Positions 50,395 to 59,642 of a stretch of DNA of 64,000 nt are shown here, in pieces. The notes beneath the pieces were generated by a model. The model was given only the letters and a program-made list of their open reading frames with translations. It searched no databases and had not been told where the DNA came from. Made by a program: the position numbers and the translations under genes. The stretch's first letter is position 1, and the number at the start of each line of letters is the position of its first letter. Origin of the DNA: Paraburkholderia gardini (GTDB taxonomy: Bacteria > Pseudomonadota > Gammaproteobacteria > Burkholderiales > Burkholderiaceae); assembly GCF_907164575.1 (NCBI RefSeq), contig NZ_CAJQYY010000029.1:1-64000 (forward strand). The letters are read 5' to 3'.

Positions 50395-51750
50395 ATGAGC
50401 GACATAAGCGCCCTCGGCAATCCTCGGGATCACGAAGCCGGGCAGATTCCGGAAACCGGGCAGGAAACCCACTCGATCATCCGCAAGGTTGCCGTGCGAC
50501 TGATGCCGTTGATCATGATCTGCTATCTGTTCGCGTTCTTCGACCGGATCAACATCAGCTTCGCGAAGTTCCAGTTACAGCACGATCTTGGATTCACCGA
50601 CACCGCGTACGGTCTCGGCGCCAGTCTCTTCGTGATCGGCTATGTGCTCTTCGAAGTGCCGGGCAACATGCTGCTGTACAAGGTCGGCGCACGGCGCTGG
50701 ATCGCCCGCATCATGATTTCGTGGGGGCTTGCGACGGCGGCGATGGTGTTCGTCCACACCGAGTGGCAGTTTTACGGGCTGCGCTTTCTCATCGGCGCGA
50801 TGGAAGCGGGGTTCGCGCCGGGCGTGCTGTATTACCTGACGCTCTGGTTCCCTGCCAGTTATCGCGGCCGCATCACGTCGCTGCTGTTTCTGGCGTCGGC
50901 GTTTTCAGGGCTGGTCGGCGCACCGCTGTCGGGGCTCGTGCTTGCACACCTGAGCGGCACGTGGGGTCTGCCGGGCTGGCACTGGCTGTTTCTGCTGGGC
51001 GGCCTGCCATGCGTGCTGCTTGGTGTGCTCGTGCTCAAGGTGCTGAAGGACCGTATCGAAGACGCGCCCTGGCTCTCCGGTGCTGAAAAGCAGTACCTGT
51101 CCGCACGTGTCGCGCAGCAGCAACCGCACCATACCGGCGGTCATTCGCTCGGCGGCGCTATCAGGACGCCCGGTTTTCTCATGCTGGGTCTGATCTATTT
51201 CCTGATCCAGGTCGCGTCGTACGGGCTGAATTTCTGGGCGCCGCATCTGATCCATGCCGCCGGCACGCAGAATCCGACGGTCATCGGTCTGCTGACTGCC
51301 GTGCCGTATCTGTGCGGCGCGATCTGCATGGTCGTGGTGGGGCGCATGTCGGATGCGACGGGGGAGCGGCGCAAGTTTGTCTGCGGGCTGCTGGTGATGG
51401 CTGCGATCGGGTTCTTCGCGGCCGGCTATTTCGACCGGCAGACAACCTGGTTGATCGTCGCGCTCGGCGTGATGGGGGCGGGCGTGGTGGCGTCGATTCC
51501 CGCGTTCTGGGCGCTTCCGCCGAAGCTCCTGACGGGTGCCGGCGCGGCCGGCGGCATCGCGCTCATCAACACGCTCGGGCAACTCGGCGGCATCGTGAGC
51601 CCGGTGATGGTGGGACGCATCAGGGACCTGACCGGCAGCACGACGCCGGCGCTGTATGTCATCGGCGCAACGAGCCTCGTGTGTGCGTTGCTCGTGCTCT
51701 ACGGTGTGCCCGCTACGCTGCGCAGCAAGGACCATCCGGCTTCACGATAG
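50395..51750 (+). CDS. ACS-family MFS importer of organic acids
   Basis: This 451-residue transporter has 12 predicted helices and the anion:cation symporter pattern: CYLFAFFDRINISFAK in helix 1, GYVLFEVPGNMLLYKVGARRWIAR after helix 2, and GAMEAGFAPGVLYYLTLWFP in helix 4. ACS proteins import tartrate, phthalate, galactarate and similar acids with protons. The ATG at 50395 has GGAG 7 bases upstream; ATG 50383 is an alternative. It lies 68 bases after the lyase gene, so it should supply the substrate of the CoA-transferase and lyase. Confidence 0.92.
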   Translation: MSDISALGNPRDHEAGQIPETGQETHSIIRKVAVRLMPLIMICYLFAFFDRINISFAKFQLQHDLGFTDTAYGLGASLFVIGYVLFEVPGNMLLYKVGARRWIARIMISWGLATAAMVFVHTEWQFYGLRFLIGAMEAGFAPGVLYYLTLWFPASYRGRITSLLFLASAFSGLVGAPLSGLVLAHLSGTWGLPGWHWLFLLGGLPCVLLGVLVLKVLKDRIEDAPWLSGAEKQYLSARVAQQQPHHTGGHSLGGAIRTPGFLMLGLIYFLIQVASYGLNFWAPHLIHAAGTQNPTVIGLLTAVPYLCGAICMVVVGRMSDATGERRKFVCGLLVMAAIGFFAAGYFDRQTTWLIVALGVMGAGVVASIPAFWALPPKLLTGAGAAGGIALINTLGQLGGIVSPVMVGRIRDLTGSTTPALYVIGATSLVCALLVLYGVPATLRSKDHPASR

Positions 51751-51820
51751 ATCCGCGTGTGTCGTCTGTATCGTTCGCCGCGCGCGGCCGACCGGTTTGC
51801 CTGTGATCTGCCTGCACCGG

Positions 51821-53515
51821 TCAGCCGCGCACGCCGCGGCGCATGAGGGCGACGCCTGCGACCTGCACAGGCACCTGCCGGCGCGCGTGATTCTCGCGAA
51901 GCGCCGGCTTCGGCGTCGCGCCGGCAGCATGCATGCCGTGCCATCCATCGTTCGTATCGGCGTGTCCGGTGCGAAAACTCACGATCACGGCCTGCAGCTG
52001 CCGCGCCTGTTCCTCGAGCGACTCCGCGGCTGCCGCGGCCTCTTCGACGAGCGCGGCGTTTTGCTGTGTCATCGTATCCATCTGCGCGACGGCGGAGTTG
52101 ACCTGCTCGACACCCGTGCTCTGCTGCGCCGCGGCCGCCGCGATTTCCTGCACGACGTCCGTGACACGCGCAATCGCCGTGCGCGTCTGCTGGATCGTCT
52201 CACCTGTGCGTTCGACGAGCGCAGCGCCCGTGCCCACCTTGCCGACCGCGCTCTGGATCAGCGCGCGGATTTCCTTCGCCGCCGTCGCGCTGCGCTGCGC
52301 AAGCGTGCGCACTTCGCCCGCGACCACCGCGAAGCCGCGTCCCTCTTCGCCCGCCCGCGCCGCTTCGACGGCGGCATTGAGCGCGAGGATGTTGGTCTGG
52401 AACGCGATGCCTTCGATGACACCGACGATGTCTTCCATCTTGCGCGATTCGTCCGAGATATCGCGCATCGCGGTGACGACCTCCATCACCATCGTCTCGC
52501 CGCGATCGGCGATCTGCACGGCGCCGCTCGCGAGCTGGCTGGCCGTGCCCGCGTGATCGGCGGTCTGGCGCAGCATCGAGGTGATCTCCTCCATGCTCGA
52601 GGCCGCTTCTTCGAGCGATGCGGCCTGGTTTTCGGTGCGTGCGGAAAGATCGGCGTTGCCGGTGGCGATTTCGCGCGAAGCCGTGGCGACCTGGTCGGCG
52701 GAATCGCGAATCTGGCCGATCGTGCCGGCCAGCGCATCGCGCATGCCGCGCATCGCCAGCATCAGGCTCGCGGTGTCGTCGCTGCGCGTTTCGATCGCAA
52801 CCGTGAGATCGCCTGCCGCGATCGAATCGGCGACCCGCGCGGCGCTGGCCGGATCGCCGCCGATCGTGCGCTGGATGCTGCGATTCGTGAACGCGACGAA
52901 GGTCGCAAGGAGCGTCGCCAGCACGACGAACACGCCGGCCGCGAACCACAGCGAACGCACCAGCGCGGCGTCGATGTCGTCGACGTAGGCGCCGGTCGCG
53001 ATGATCCAGTCCCACGGCGCGTAGCGCACGACGTAGCCGATCTTGTCGACCGCTGTTTTGTCTTTCGCATGAGGGCGCGCGAACACATAATCGACAAAGC
53101 CGCCTTCGGGCCGCTGCGCGACCGCCGCGAACGCCACGTAGTGGTGACGGCCGTCGGCGTCCGCACTGTTGCGCAGGTCCTTGCCGTTCGTGGCGGGTTT
53201 GATCGGATGCATCACCATCCGCGGCGTCGAATCGAGAACGAGGAAGTAACCGTCTTCGCCGTAACGCACGTCACGCAGACGGTCGAGTGCCTGTTTGCGC
53301 GCTTCTTCTTCGGTGAGCGCACCGCTTTTCGCGAGCGCCGCGTATTCGGTGACAATGCTCAGACCAATATGCGCGACGTTGACGAGATCGTTCTTGCGCT
53401 CCTCGATGCGCGTCTGCCGCGACTGCCACGCGGCGGCCACCGAGACGAGCAGTAGCGCGAGCAGGCTGATGACCAGTGGCAACCAGAGTTTCTTGCGAAA
53501 GCTAAGTGTTTGCAT
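51821..53515 (-). CDS. Methyl-accepting chemotaxis protein with Cache domain
   Basis: This 564-residue chemoreceptor has TM1 at about 9-29 and a periplasmic single-Cache domain at about 35-185 (YGEDGYFLVLDSTPRMVMHP, YAPWDWIIATGAYVDDI). TM2 is at about 190-212, with a HAMP domain after it. The cytoplasmic signalling hairpin is centred on EGIAFQTNILALNAAVEAAR. The C-terminus has no NWETF-type pentapeptide for CheR. Cache domains of this type often bind organic acids, so the adjacent acid-uptake module may be relevant; that link is inference. GAGG lies 8 bases before ATG 53515. Confidence 0.93.
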   Translation of the reverse strand: MQTLSFRKKLWLPLVISLLALLLVSVAAAWQSRQTRIEERKNDLVNVAHIGLSIVTEYAALAKSGALTEEEARKQALDRLRDVRYGEDGYFLVLDSTPRMVMHPIKPATNGKDLRNSADADGRHHYVAFAAVAQRPEGGFVDYVFARPHAKDKTAVDKIGYVVRYAPWDWIIATGAYVDDIDAALVRSLWFAAGVFVVLATLLATFVAFTNRSIQRTIGGDPASAARVADSIAAGDLTVAIETRSDDTASLMLAMRGMRDALAGTIGQIRDSADQVATASREIATGNADLSARTENQAASLEEAASSMEEITSMLRQTADHAGTASQLASGAVQIADRGETMVMEVVTAMRDISDESRKMEDIVGVIEGIAFQTNILALNAAVEAARAGEEGRGFAVVAGEVRTLAQRSATAAKEIRALIQSAVGKVGTGAALVERTGETIQQTRTAIARVTDVVQEIAAAAAQQSTGVEQVNSAVAQMDTMTQQNAALVEEAAAAAESLEEQARQLQAVIVSFRTGHADTNDGWHGMHAAGATPKPALRENHARRQVPVQVAGVALMRRGVRG

Positions 53516-53712
53516 TGCGGCAACCTCGTGTGCCCTGTACTGAACGATGGATAAAACAACCATGCCTCCATGTGTTATCGGCAGAAATGCGCCCGACATG
53601 TTGTGGATGGAAACCCTGGGGACTGATCGTGTCGTCCTGTGCTATTCGTCAGGGCAGATGGAGTGCCGACGCTGCGTTGCAAGCCGGCCGTGACGGCCGG
53701 CCTGCCGCGGGT

Positions 53713-54462
53713 TTAAAGCTGGCTCATGCCGCCATCGATCACGATTTCGGTACCGACGATAAACGCCGATTCGCTCGACGAGAGATGCAGTACCGTCGCG
53801 GCGATTTCCGCCGTCGTACCGAAGCGGCCGAGCGGCACCTGGCTCCTGATCTGTTCCGCCGTGCTGGCGAGCGCTTCGGCGTCGAACCCGAGCTTGCCGT
53901 GGAGCGGCGTGGCGATCGGGCCCGGGCTGATCACGTTCACGCGCGCGCCACGCGGCAGCAGTTCGGCCGAAAGCGTTTTCGCGAGCGAAATGATCGCGGC
54001 CTTGCTGGCCGCATAGACGGACGAGGCGGGCATGCCGATGTGCGCGTTGATCGAACCGTTCAGCACGATCGAGGCGCCGTGGTTCAGGTACGGCGTGAGC
54101 GCCTGAATCTGGAAGAAGGGGCCTTTGACGTTGACGTCGAACGTCTGGTCCCACATCGACTCCGCTACATCCGCGAGCGGCGCGAACCGGGCGATGCCCG
54201 CGTTGATGAACACTGCATCCAGCGTGATGTTTTCGGCCTTGATGCGCGCGGCCAGCTCCCGCGCGGCCGCGACCGAACCCGCGTCGTTGCGGATCGCGAT
54301 TGCACCGGCGCCGAGCGTCGCCTGTGCTGCTTCGAGCGAGGCCGCATCGCGGCCGGTGATGACGACGCGTGCGCCTTCAGCGGCGAATGCCTGTGCGGTC
54401 GCGAGGCCCATGCCGCTGTTGCCGCCGGTGACGAGTACGGTCTTGCCTGTGAATCGGGTCAT
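53713..54462 (-). CDS. Short-chain dehydrogenase/reductase
   Basis: This 249-residue classical SDR has the cofactor site TGGNSGMGLA at 12-21, NAG in VFINAGIAR and the catalytic Ser-Tyr-Lys in GSINAHIGMPASSVYAASKAA (YxxxK). It ends with the usual SAFIVGTEIVIDGG. An Arg after strand 2 (VVITGRDAASL) suggests NADPH. AAGGA precedes ATG 54462. It is divergent from the VOC gene. The substrate is unknown. Confidence 0.92.
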   Translation of the reverse strand: MTRFTGKTVLVTGGNSGMGLATAQAFAAEGARVVITGRDAASLEAAQATLGAGAIAIRNDAGSVAAARELAARIKAENITLDAVFINAGIARFAPLADVAESMWDQTFDVNVKGPFFQIQALTPYLNHGASIVLNGSINAHIGMPASSVYAASKAAIISLAKTLSAELLPRGARVNVISPGPIATPLHGKLGFDAEALASTAEQIRSQVPLGRFGTTAEIAATVLHLSSSESAFIVGTEIVIDGGMSQL

Positions 54463-54807
54463 GATGTTTTCCTTGAAAGAGGAGGGTGTGAAGACATTGT
54501 TGTCTTCGGCGCCCGATTTGCCATGCGATGGTTTCGACGCAGACGTTCGATTTCTTCGAACGGGTTTAGCGTCGCAGGCCAGCGAGACGTTTTTGCCGGG
54601 CAAACCCTGCCGATGCGCAGCGCGCATCGCCGGCGGCACGATGGTGAACGACTGGCGCCACGCGCTGAGGGCGAACGGAACGGGCCGGCGGGCGGTCAAA
54701 AAAATTCCCGGGCGGTGTCGATTCGCAGGGCGGCCGCCCGTCGTGGAGAAGGAGGCGCAGCGCTTGTCATGGCCTCCTTACACCAACCCAAGGAAGGAGC
54801 CGCAACC
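54463..54807. other. Divergent intergenic region with a 7-bp palindrome
   Basis: This 345-base spacer lies between the divergent SDR and VOC genes. It contains CGTTCGA-TTTCT-TCGAACG at 54544-54562, a perfect 7-bp dyad with 5-base centre that could be an operator. I see no supported gene. Confidence 0.4.
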
Positions 54808-55284
54808 ATGACCACCCCCGTCAAACCCGTTCCGGAGGGAATGCATTCGATCACGCCGCATCTGATCTGCGCGGGCGCCGCCGACGCCATCGAGTTCTAC
54901 AGGAAAGCGTTCAATGCCGTCGAGCTGGTGCGACTGCCCGGGCCGGACGGCAAGCTGATGCACGCGACCGTGCGGATCGGCGACGCCGTGCTCATGCTCG
55001 TCGATGAAGCACCCGACTATCACATGGTCGGGCCGAAAACGCTGAAAGGCACGCCGGTGACGATCCACCTGTACGTCGAGGACGCGGACGCCGTGATGCA
55101 GCAGGCCGCGGCAGCCGGCGCGACGATCACGATGCCCGCGGCCGACATGTTCTGGGGCGACCGCTACGGACAGCTCGAAGACCCGTTCGGGCACCGCTGG
55201 TCTGTTGCGACGCACAAGCGCGACGTCACGCCCGAGGAAATAAAAGACGCGATGAGCAGGATGGCGAGCGGTCAGGGCTGCTGA
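54808..55284 (+). CDS. VOC-family protein (PhnB/glyoxalase-like)
   Basis: This 158-residue protein has two beta-alpha-beta-beta-beta units of the vicinal-oxygen-chelate fold: ITPHLICAGAADAIEFYRKAFNAVE with the later VLMLVDEAP, and VTIHLYVEDADAVMQQAAAAGA with DRYGQLEDPFGHRW. The pattern is PhnB-like. It may bind a metal and a small molecule, or be an isomerase or resistance protein; no reaction can be named. AAGGAAGGAG precedes ATG 54808. Confidence 0.88.
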   Translation: MTTPVKPVPEGMHSITPHLICAGAADAIEFYRKAFNAVELVRLPGPDGKLMHATVRIGDAVLMLVDEAPDYHMVGPKTLKGTPVTIHLYVEDADAVMQQAAAAGATITMPAADMFWGDRYGQLEDPFGHRWSVATHKRDVTPEEIKDAMSRMASGQGC

Positions 55285-55307
55285 GCACGGGATCGTGTGC
55301 CGGGACG

Positions 55308-58139
55308 CTACTGCTCCACGGTGCGCCTTCCCGGCGCGAGCGGAGAGCGCATCAGATTGTCCAGCGACATCGGCCGCGCGAGGTGATAGCCCTGCACCTG
55401 CGATGCGCCGATGCCGCGCAGCACCGCGAGCGTCGCTTCGTCCTCGACACCTTCGGCGACGACGTCCAGTTCCAGCGATTCGGCCATCCGCACGATGGCG
55501 CGCACGATCGCGCGGCTACGCGCGCTCGACGTCAGTTCGAGCACGAACGACTTGTCGATTTTCAGGCCGCTGAAGTGGTATTGATGCACGTAGCTCAGCG
55601 ACGAAAAACCGGTGCCGAAATCGTCCAGCACCACGGACATGCCGTTTTTCGCGAGCTTTTGCATCGTCGTGCGCGCCAGGTCCGGCTCGGCGATCAGCGC
55701 GCTCTCGGTCAATTCCAGCGAGATGCGCGACGGATGCACGTCATGACGGCCCAGTAGTTCGAGCACCTCGTCGGCGAATTCGGGGCGCGTGATGCTGTAG
55801 CTCGACAGGTTCACATGCACTGGCGGCCAGTCCGCGTGAGCGGCCTCGGCAAGGATCTCCGAGACGCGCGTGAGCATGTACATGTCGAGCCGTCCGAGCA
55901 GCTTCAGCCCTTCGACGGCCGGCAGAAAACGTCCCGGCGCCCAGATATCGCCGTTCGGCTGGCGCCAGCGGACCAGCGCTTCGAGCGCGACGAGCCGGCC
56001 CGTTTTCACATCGACGATCGGCTGGAAATACGGCAGCAGTTCGTCCTCGCGATTGAGCGCCTGGCGCAGCGCGCCTTCCGTTTCGATCTGGTCCGACAGC
56101 TCCCGGCGCAACGCCTGGTTGAACACCGCGAAGCTGTCGCGGCCGCGATTCTTCACACGATACATGGCGGTATCGGCGTCGCGCAGCAGATCGGTGGGCG
56201 CCGAATGAAAATTGCTGTCCGCGTCCACGATGCCGACGCTGCACGTCGAAAACACCACGTGTTCGCCGATGTTGAACGGCTCGTCGAACGCGGCGAGGAT
56301 CCGTTCCGTCATCGCGAGCACCACCTGCAACGGCGCGCCTGGCACCATGACCGCGAATTCGTCGCCGCCGAGGCGCGCAAGCAGGTCGTCGCGGCGCATG
56401 CAGTCGCGCAGGCGCGCGGCCACCTGAACCAGCAGCGCGTCGCCGAAATGATGGCCGAGGCTGTCGTTGACGACCTTGAAGCGGTCGAGGTCGATAAACA
56501 GCACCGACAACGCCGCGCCTTCCGTGCAGTGCGCATGCCACGCGCTTTCGAGCCGTTGGCGCAGATGCGCGCGGTTCGGCAGGCCGGTCAGCGCGTCGTG
56601 AAAGTTTTCGTGCAGAAGCCGCGCGTTGGCGTCGTCGAGCTCGCGCGTGCGCTCATGCACGCGCGCCTCGAGTTCGAGATTCGCGGCCTGCTGCGCGGCG
56701 GCTGCGCGGCGGCGCGCGAGCGCCGTATCGATGTGACGCGACACAAATGTCAGCACTTCCTGATCGTGCGCGTCGTAGCGCACGCGCGGTGTATAGCTTT
56801 GCACGACGAGCACGCCGCACACCGTGTCGCGGTCGAAGAGCGGAATGCCGAGCCAGGATTGCAGCAGGATGTCTTCGTACTCGATTTCACCGCGCTCGAC
56901 GAGCCGGATGGCGTCGTCCCGGTGGATCAGGCGGGGCACGGCCTGACGGATCAGATATTCGGTGAAACCGCGCTTGCCGCTGCGCGGCGCGGGCCAGTCG
57001 CGCACCTTTTCGTCGACGTAATACGGGAAAGTGACCTCACCGGTAAACGAATCGTAGAGTGCGATGTAGAAGTTGTGCGCGTATAGCAGGCCCCCGACGA
57101 TCTCATGCAGGCTTCGAAAAAAATCGCCGATTTCGACGGACTGGCTCGACAGCCCGGTGATCTCGAAGAGCGCTGCCTGCAGATGCTCCGCGCGTTTGCG
57201 CTCGGCGATCTCGAGGCGCAGCGTGTCGTTCAGCTTCGAGAGTTCGGCGGTACGCACGGCGACCTGCTGTTCGAGATCGACGCGGTGCAGGATACGGTCG
57301 AGCGCCATCGCCACGTGGCGTGCGACGACCAGAAACAGCGCGCGGTCTTCGGCGGTATAGATGCGCGAAACGTCGTAGACCTGCATCGCCACCATGCCGA
57401 TCACCTGGTCCGACGCGTTCTTGAGCGGCGCGCCCATCCAGAATTCCGGACGCCGCCCGACGCAACGAAAGTGGCCGGCGGCCTCGGCCGCGGCGATGCC
57501 CTCGGCGCCGATCAGAAGCGGCTGGCCGGTGGTGATCACGCGACCGGTGAGCGAAAGGCGTTCGGGATCGACGCGGTCCATGTGGCCGGGATCGACGGCA
57601 TCCGTGTCGATCACGTCGACGTAGTACGGATACGTCACCATGCTCGTCGCCGGGTCGTACAGCGCGAGGTAGAAGTTCTCGGCGTCGATCAGCGTGCCGA
57701 GGCGCGCGTGAACGGCGTGCAGAAACGCCGTGCGGTCGCTGATCGAACTGGCGAGATAGGCGATGTCGTACAGCACGCGCTGCACGTTCTGCGCGCGCGC
57801 GAGCGCTTCGGCCTGCACTTCTTCGCCGATATGGCGGGCGAATTCCGTGAATGCAGGGTCGTCGGCGTGTTCGACACCGGTCAGCAGCCAGCCGAGCACG
57901 CCTTCACCCCGGCCGGTCGGTCGCGCGTGCCAGCGATGCGTCGCACAGGCAAGCGCAAGGTCGTCCTCGCCGATAAAGCGTGGCCACGCCTGCGACGTGC
58001 CGCCCGCACAGGCAAGGTGCAACTGCTCGCCCGCGCGGTACCAGGCCCACGCGCGGGTAATGCCGTTTTCCCGCGCCGCGCGAAGCAAACTTTCCCCCGA
58101 CGGCTGCCGCTGGCTGGATGACGGCGACATGTTCCCCAT
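55308..58139 (-). CDS. GAF-GAF-GGDEF-EAL c-di-GMP regulator
   Basis: This 943-residue cytoplasmic protein has a poorly defined N-terminal part, two GAF domains (about 120-285 and 325-475), a coiled coil, then GGDEF (about 510-670) and EAL (about 690-930). The GGDEF signature is intact (RLGGDEFAV), so cyclase activity is possible. EAL keeps LEALVRW, LELTESAL, DDFGTGFSSL, LKIDKSF and AEGVED, so phosphodiesterase activity is also possible. Which dominates cannot be read from sequence. The two GAFs are similar to each other (FYLALYDPATSMVTYPYYVD and FYIALYDSFTGEVTFPYYVD), which points to internal duplication. ATGs at 58139 and 58130 are both plausible. Confidence 0.92.
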   Translation of the reverse strand: MGNMSPSSSQRQPSGESLLRAARENGITRAWAWYRAGEQLHLACAGGTSQAWPRFIGEDDLALACATHRWHARPTGRGEGVLGWLLTGVEHADDPAFTEFARHIGEEVQAEALARAQNVQRVLYDIAYLASSISDRTAFLHAVHARLGTLIDAENFYLALYDPATSMVTYPYYVDVIDTDAVDPGHMDRVDPERLSLTGRVITTGQPLLIGAEGIAAAEAAGHFRCVGRRPEFWMGAPLKNASDQVIGMVAMQVYDVSRIYTAEDRALFLVVARHVAMALDRILHRVDLEQQVAVRTAELSKLNDTLRLEIAERKRAEHLQAALFEITGLSSQSVEIGDFFRSLHEIVGGLLYAHNFYIALYDSFTGEVTFPYYVDEKVRDWPAPRSGKRGFTEYLIRQAVPRLIHRDDAIRLVERGEIEYEDILLQSWLGIPLFDRDTVCGVLVVQSYTPRVRYDAHDQEVLTFVSRHIDTALARRRAAAAQQAANLELEARVHERTRELDDANARLLHENFHDALTGLPNRAHLRQRLESAWHAHCTEGAALSVLFIDLDRFKVVNDSLGHHFGDALLVQVAARLRDCMRRDDLLARLGGDEFAVMVPGAPLQVVLAMTERILAAFDEPFNIGEHVVFSTCSVGIVDADSNFHSAPTDLLRDADTAMYRVKNRGRDSFAVFNQALRRELSDQIETEGALRQALNREDELLPYFQPIVDVKTGRLVALEALVRWRQPNGDIWAPGRFLPAVEGLKLLGRLDMYMLTRVSEILAEAAHADWPPVHVNLSSYSITRPEFADEVLELLGRHDVHPSRISLELTESALIAEPDLARTTMQKLAKNGMSVVLDDFGTGFSSLSYVHQYHFSGLKIDKSFVLELTSSARSRAIVRAIVRMAESLELDVVAEGVEDEATLAVLRGIGASQVQGYHLARPMSLDNLMRSPLAPGRRTVEQ

Positions 58140-58470
58140 GACTCAGCCCCTCGTCTTCCTGAATGTTTTCCCCGTTATCCTGCTATATCGACCGCGATGA
58201 AGGGGAACTTGAGGAAAATGTGTCAGCGAGATGAAGGCAAGCGAGGCGCGCGCGGGCTGGCGCGGGCCTGGCGGGCGGGCGGCGGATGGTTGAGCGAAGC
58301 CCGGCGGCGAGCCCGGTTTCGGCGCATCGAGGGGGCGGCTGGCGTGACGGGCATAACTGCGGGCATAACTGCGGGCATAACTGCGGGCATAACTGCGGGC
58401 ATAACTGCGGGCGCAATCGTGGGTGCAGCCGCGCGTGCGGCTGCCGGCAAAACATTGTTTCCTGCCGCGC
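58140..58470. other. Intergenic region with a 12-bp tandem repeat
   Basis: This 331-base region holds a five-copy 12-bp tandem repeat (58349-58408). Frames are open across it on both strands only because the unit is a multiple of three; none has a convincing start or family match. Confidence 0.5.
58349..58408. repeat. Five perfect copies of GGGCATAACTGC
   Basis: The 12-base unit GGGCATAACTGC repeats five times without mismatch from 58349 to 58408; a degenerate sixth copy follows. Perfect identity indicates recent slippage, so the copy number may vary between strains. Confidence 0.95.
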
Positions 58471-58677
58471 TCAATCCCAGATGTTCCGGAACGCGACGGC
58501 GGCGATCACCGGCATCGTCACCACGAGCGGGATGGCGAAAACGGGCACTTCGTTGAGGATCAGATAGGCGAGCCCCACGGCCAGCACAGCGAGCCCGACC
58601 AGTACGGTGAGGAAATTCAGCATCGCTTTGGAGGGCTGCTTTCTGCGTGGCCGTTCGCTGGTCGAATCGGTTTTCAT
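58471..58677 (-). CDS. Small two-helix membrane protein
   Basis: This 68-residue protein has a basic N-terminus (SERPRRKQPSKAM) and two hydrophobic helices, LNFLTVLVGLAVLAVGLAYL and FAIPLVVTMPVIAAVAF, joined by a short acidic loop. GGAG lies 6 bases before ATG 58677; an upstream ATG at 58755 would add 26 polar residues. I do not recognise a family. It is probably an inner-membrane protein of unknown function. Confidence 0.65.
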   Translation of the reverse strand: MKTDSTSERPRRKQPSKAMLNFLTVLVGLAVLAVGLAYLILNEVPVFAIPLVVTMPVIAAVAFRNIWD

Positions 58678-58876
58678 GGCTCGCTCCATGTCATGCGCGC
58701 GTGTTCGCGGTGTCTGCCCTGCATCCGGCGGATTCTGTTTTTCTGGAACACTCACGGCACGTCAATTCGGGTTGGTCATCGATAAATTGTACGCGCTGGG
58801 CCTTTTATGGGTAGTGTCTTTTGCGCTAGTGGGGTCAAGACGCGTAAAGCCGCGCGGAGGCCATTTGCAGGCGCCG

Positions 58877-59443
58877 CTAGCGCCCATAGCGCAGCACGAT
58901 GCTCGTGGCGGCCAGCACGTGGTCCTTCATCGCGGCGAGGAGCGCGTCGCGCGTGAGGCCGGCGGGCAGGGCATCGGGCGGCAGGTCGAGCGCCCAGACC
59001 TGCGCGATGTAGTGATGCGCGATCTCGCCCATCGGCGGGCACGGACCGTAGTAACCGGTGTGTCCCGTCCGGTTCGTGCCGCCGACGCTGACCGCGGGCG
59101 GCGTGCCCTCGCTGAGCGACGTCGTCGACGCCGGCATGCCGTACATCAGCCAGTGCACGACACCCAGACCTTTCGCGCCGTCGGGATCGAAAATCCCGAC
59201 GGCAAAGCTCTTCGTGCCCGCGGGCGCGTTACGCCATTGCAGTGCCGGCGAGACGTTCTTGCCGCCGCAGTTCTGCGCGTCGGCGGCGTGGCTCGAATCG
59301 AGCGTCGCGCCGTCCATCGTGCCGGGCGACGACAGTTCGAACGCATTGGCCCATGCGCTCGTCGCCGGGAGCGCGAGCACGGCACAGAGCATGCTCGTGC
59401 GCAGCACGCGTCGGAGACTGTTTGAAGGCTTGCTTCGGGTCAT
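58877..59443 (-). CDS. YbhB/YbcL-type Raf-kinase-inhibitor-like protein, exported
   Basis: This 188-residue protein has a signal peptide (about 1-33, ending SAWA-NA) and a PEBP fold. The family signature is clear: FDPDGAKGLGVVHWLMYGMPAS, then YYGPCPPMGEIAHHYIAQVWALD. PEBP proteins bind phosphate or phospholipid head groups; bacterial roles are unsettled. Export to the periplasm is unlike cytoplasmic YbhB of E. coli but like YbcL. The start at 59443 gives a complete signal peptide. Confidence 0.88.
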   Translation of the reverse strand: MTRSKPSNSLRRVLRTSMLCAVLALPATSAWANAFELSSPGTMDGATLDSSHAADAQNCGGKNVSPALQWRNAPAGTKSFAVGIFDPDGAKGLGVVHWLMYGMPASTTSLSEGTPPAVSVGGTNRTGHTGYYGPCPPMGEIAHHYIAQVWALDLPPDALPAGLTRDALLAAMKDHVLAATSIVLRYGR

Positions 59444-59642
59444 GGCTGCCGTCCTGAATGAAAGATGAAAGGCGTGTGACGTTGCACGTGATGCGAACGG
59501 TAACAGTGCATGCTTTATTCCCCATCGCAAGGATTTCGTAACGCAGGGGAGGATGCCGCCACGCGCTCGCGGCTTAACGGCTATTCTTTTTCTTTTGCGC
59601 ATCCGACGCGCCCCGCAACCTGCACATAAGGAGAGCCATGTC

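Noticed and set aside
58349..58408. Possible CRISPR array
   Set aside because: The repeats are head-to-tail 12-mers without spacers and no cas genes are near.
58197..58556. Open frames across the 12-bp tandem repeat with GITA or PAVM repeats
   Set aside because: The repeat unit is a multiple of three, so any frame stays open; starts lack ribosome sites and the flanks are not protein-like.
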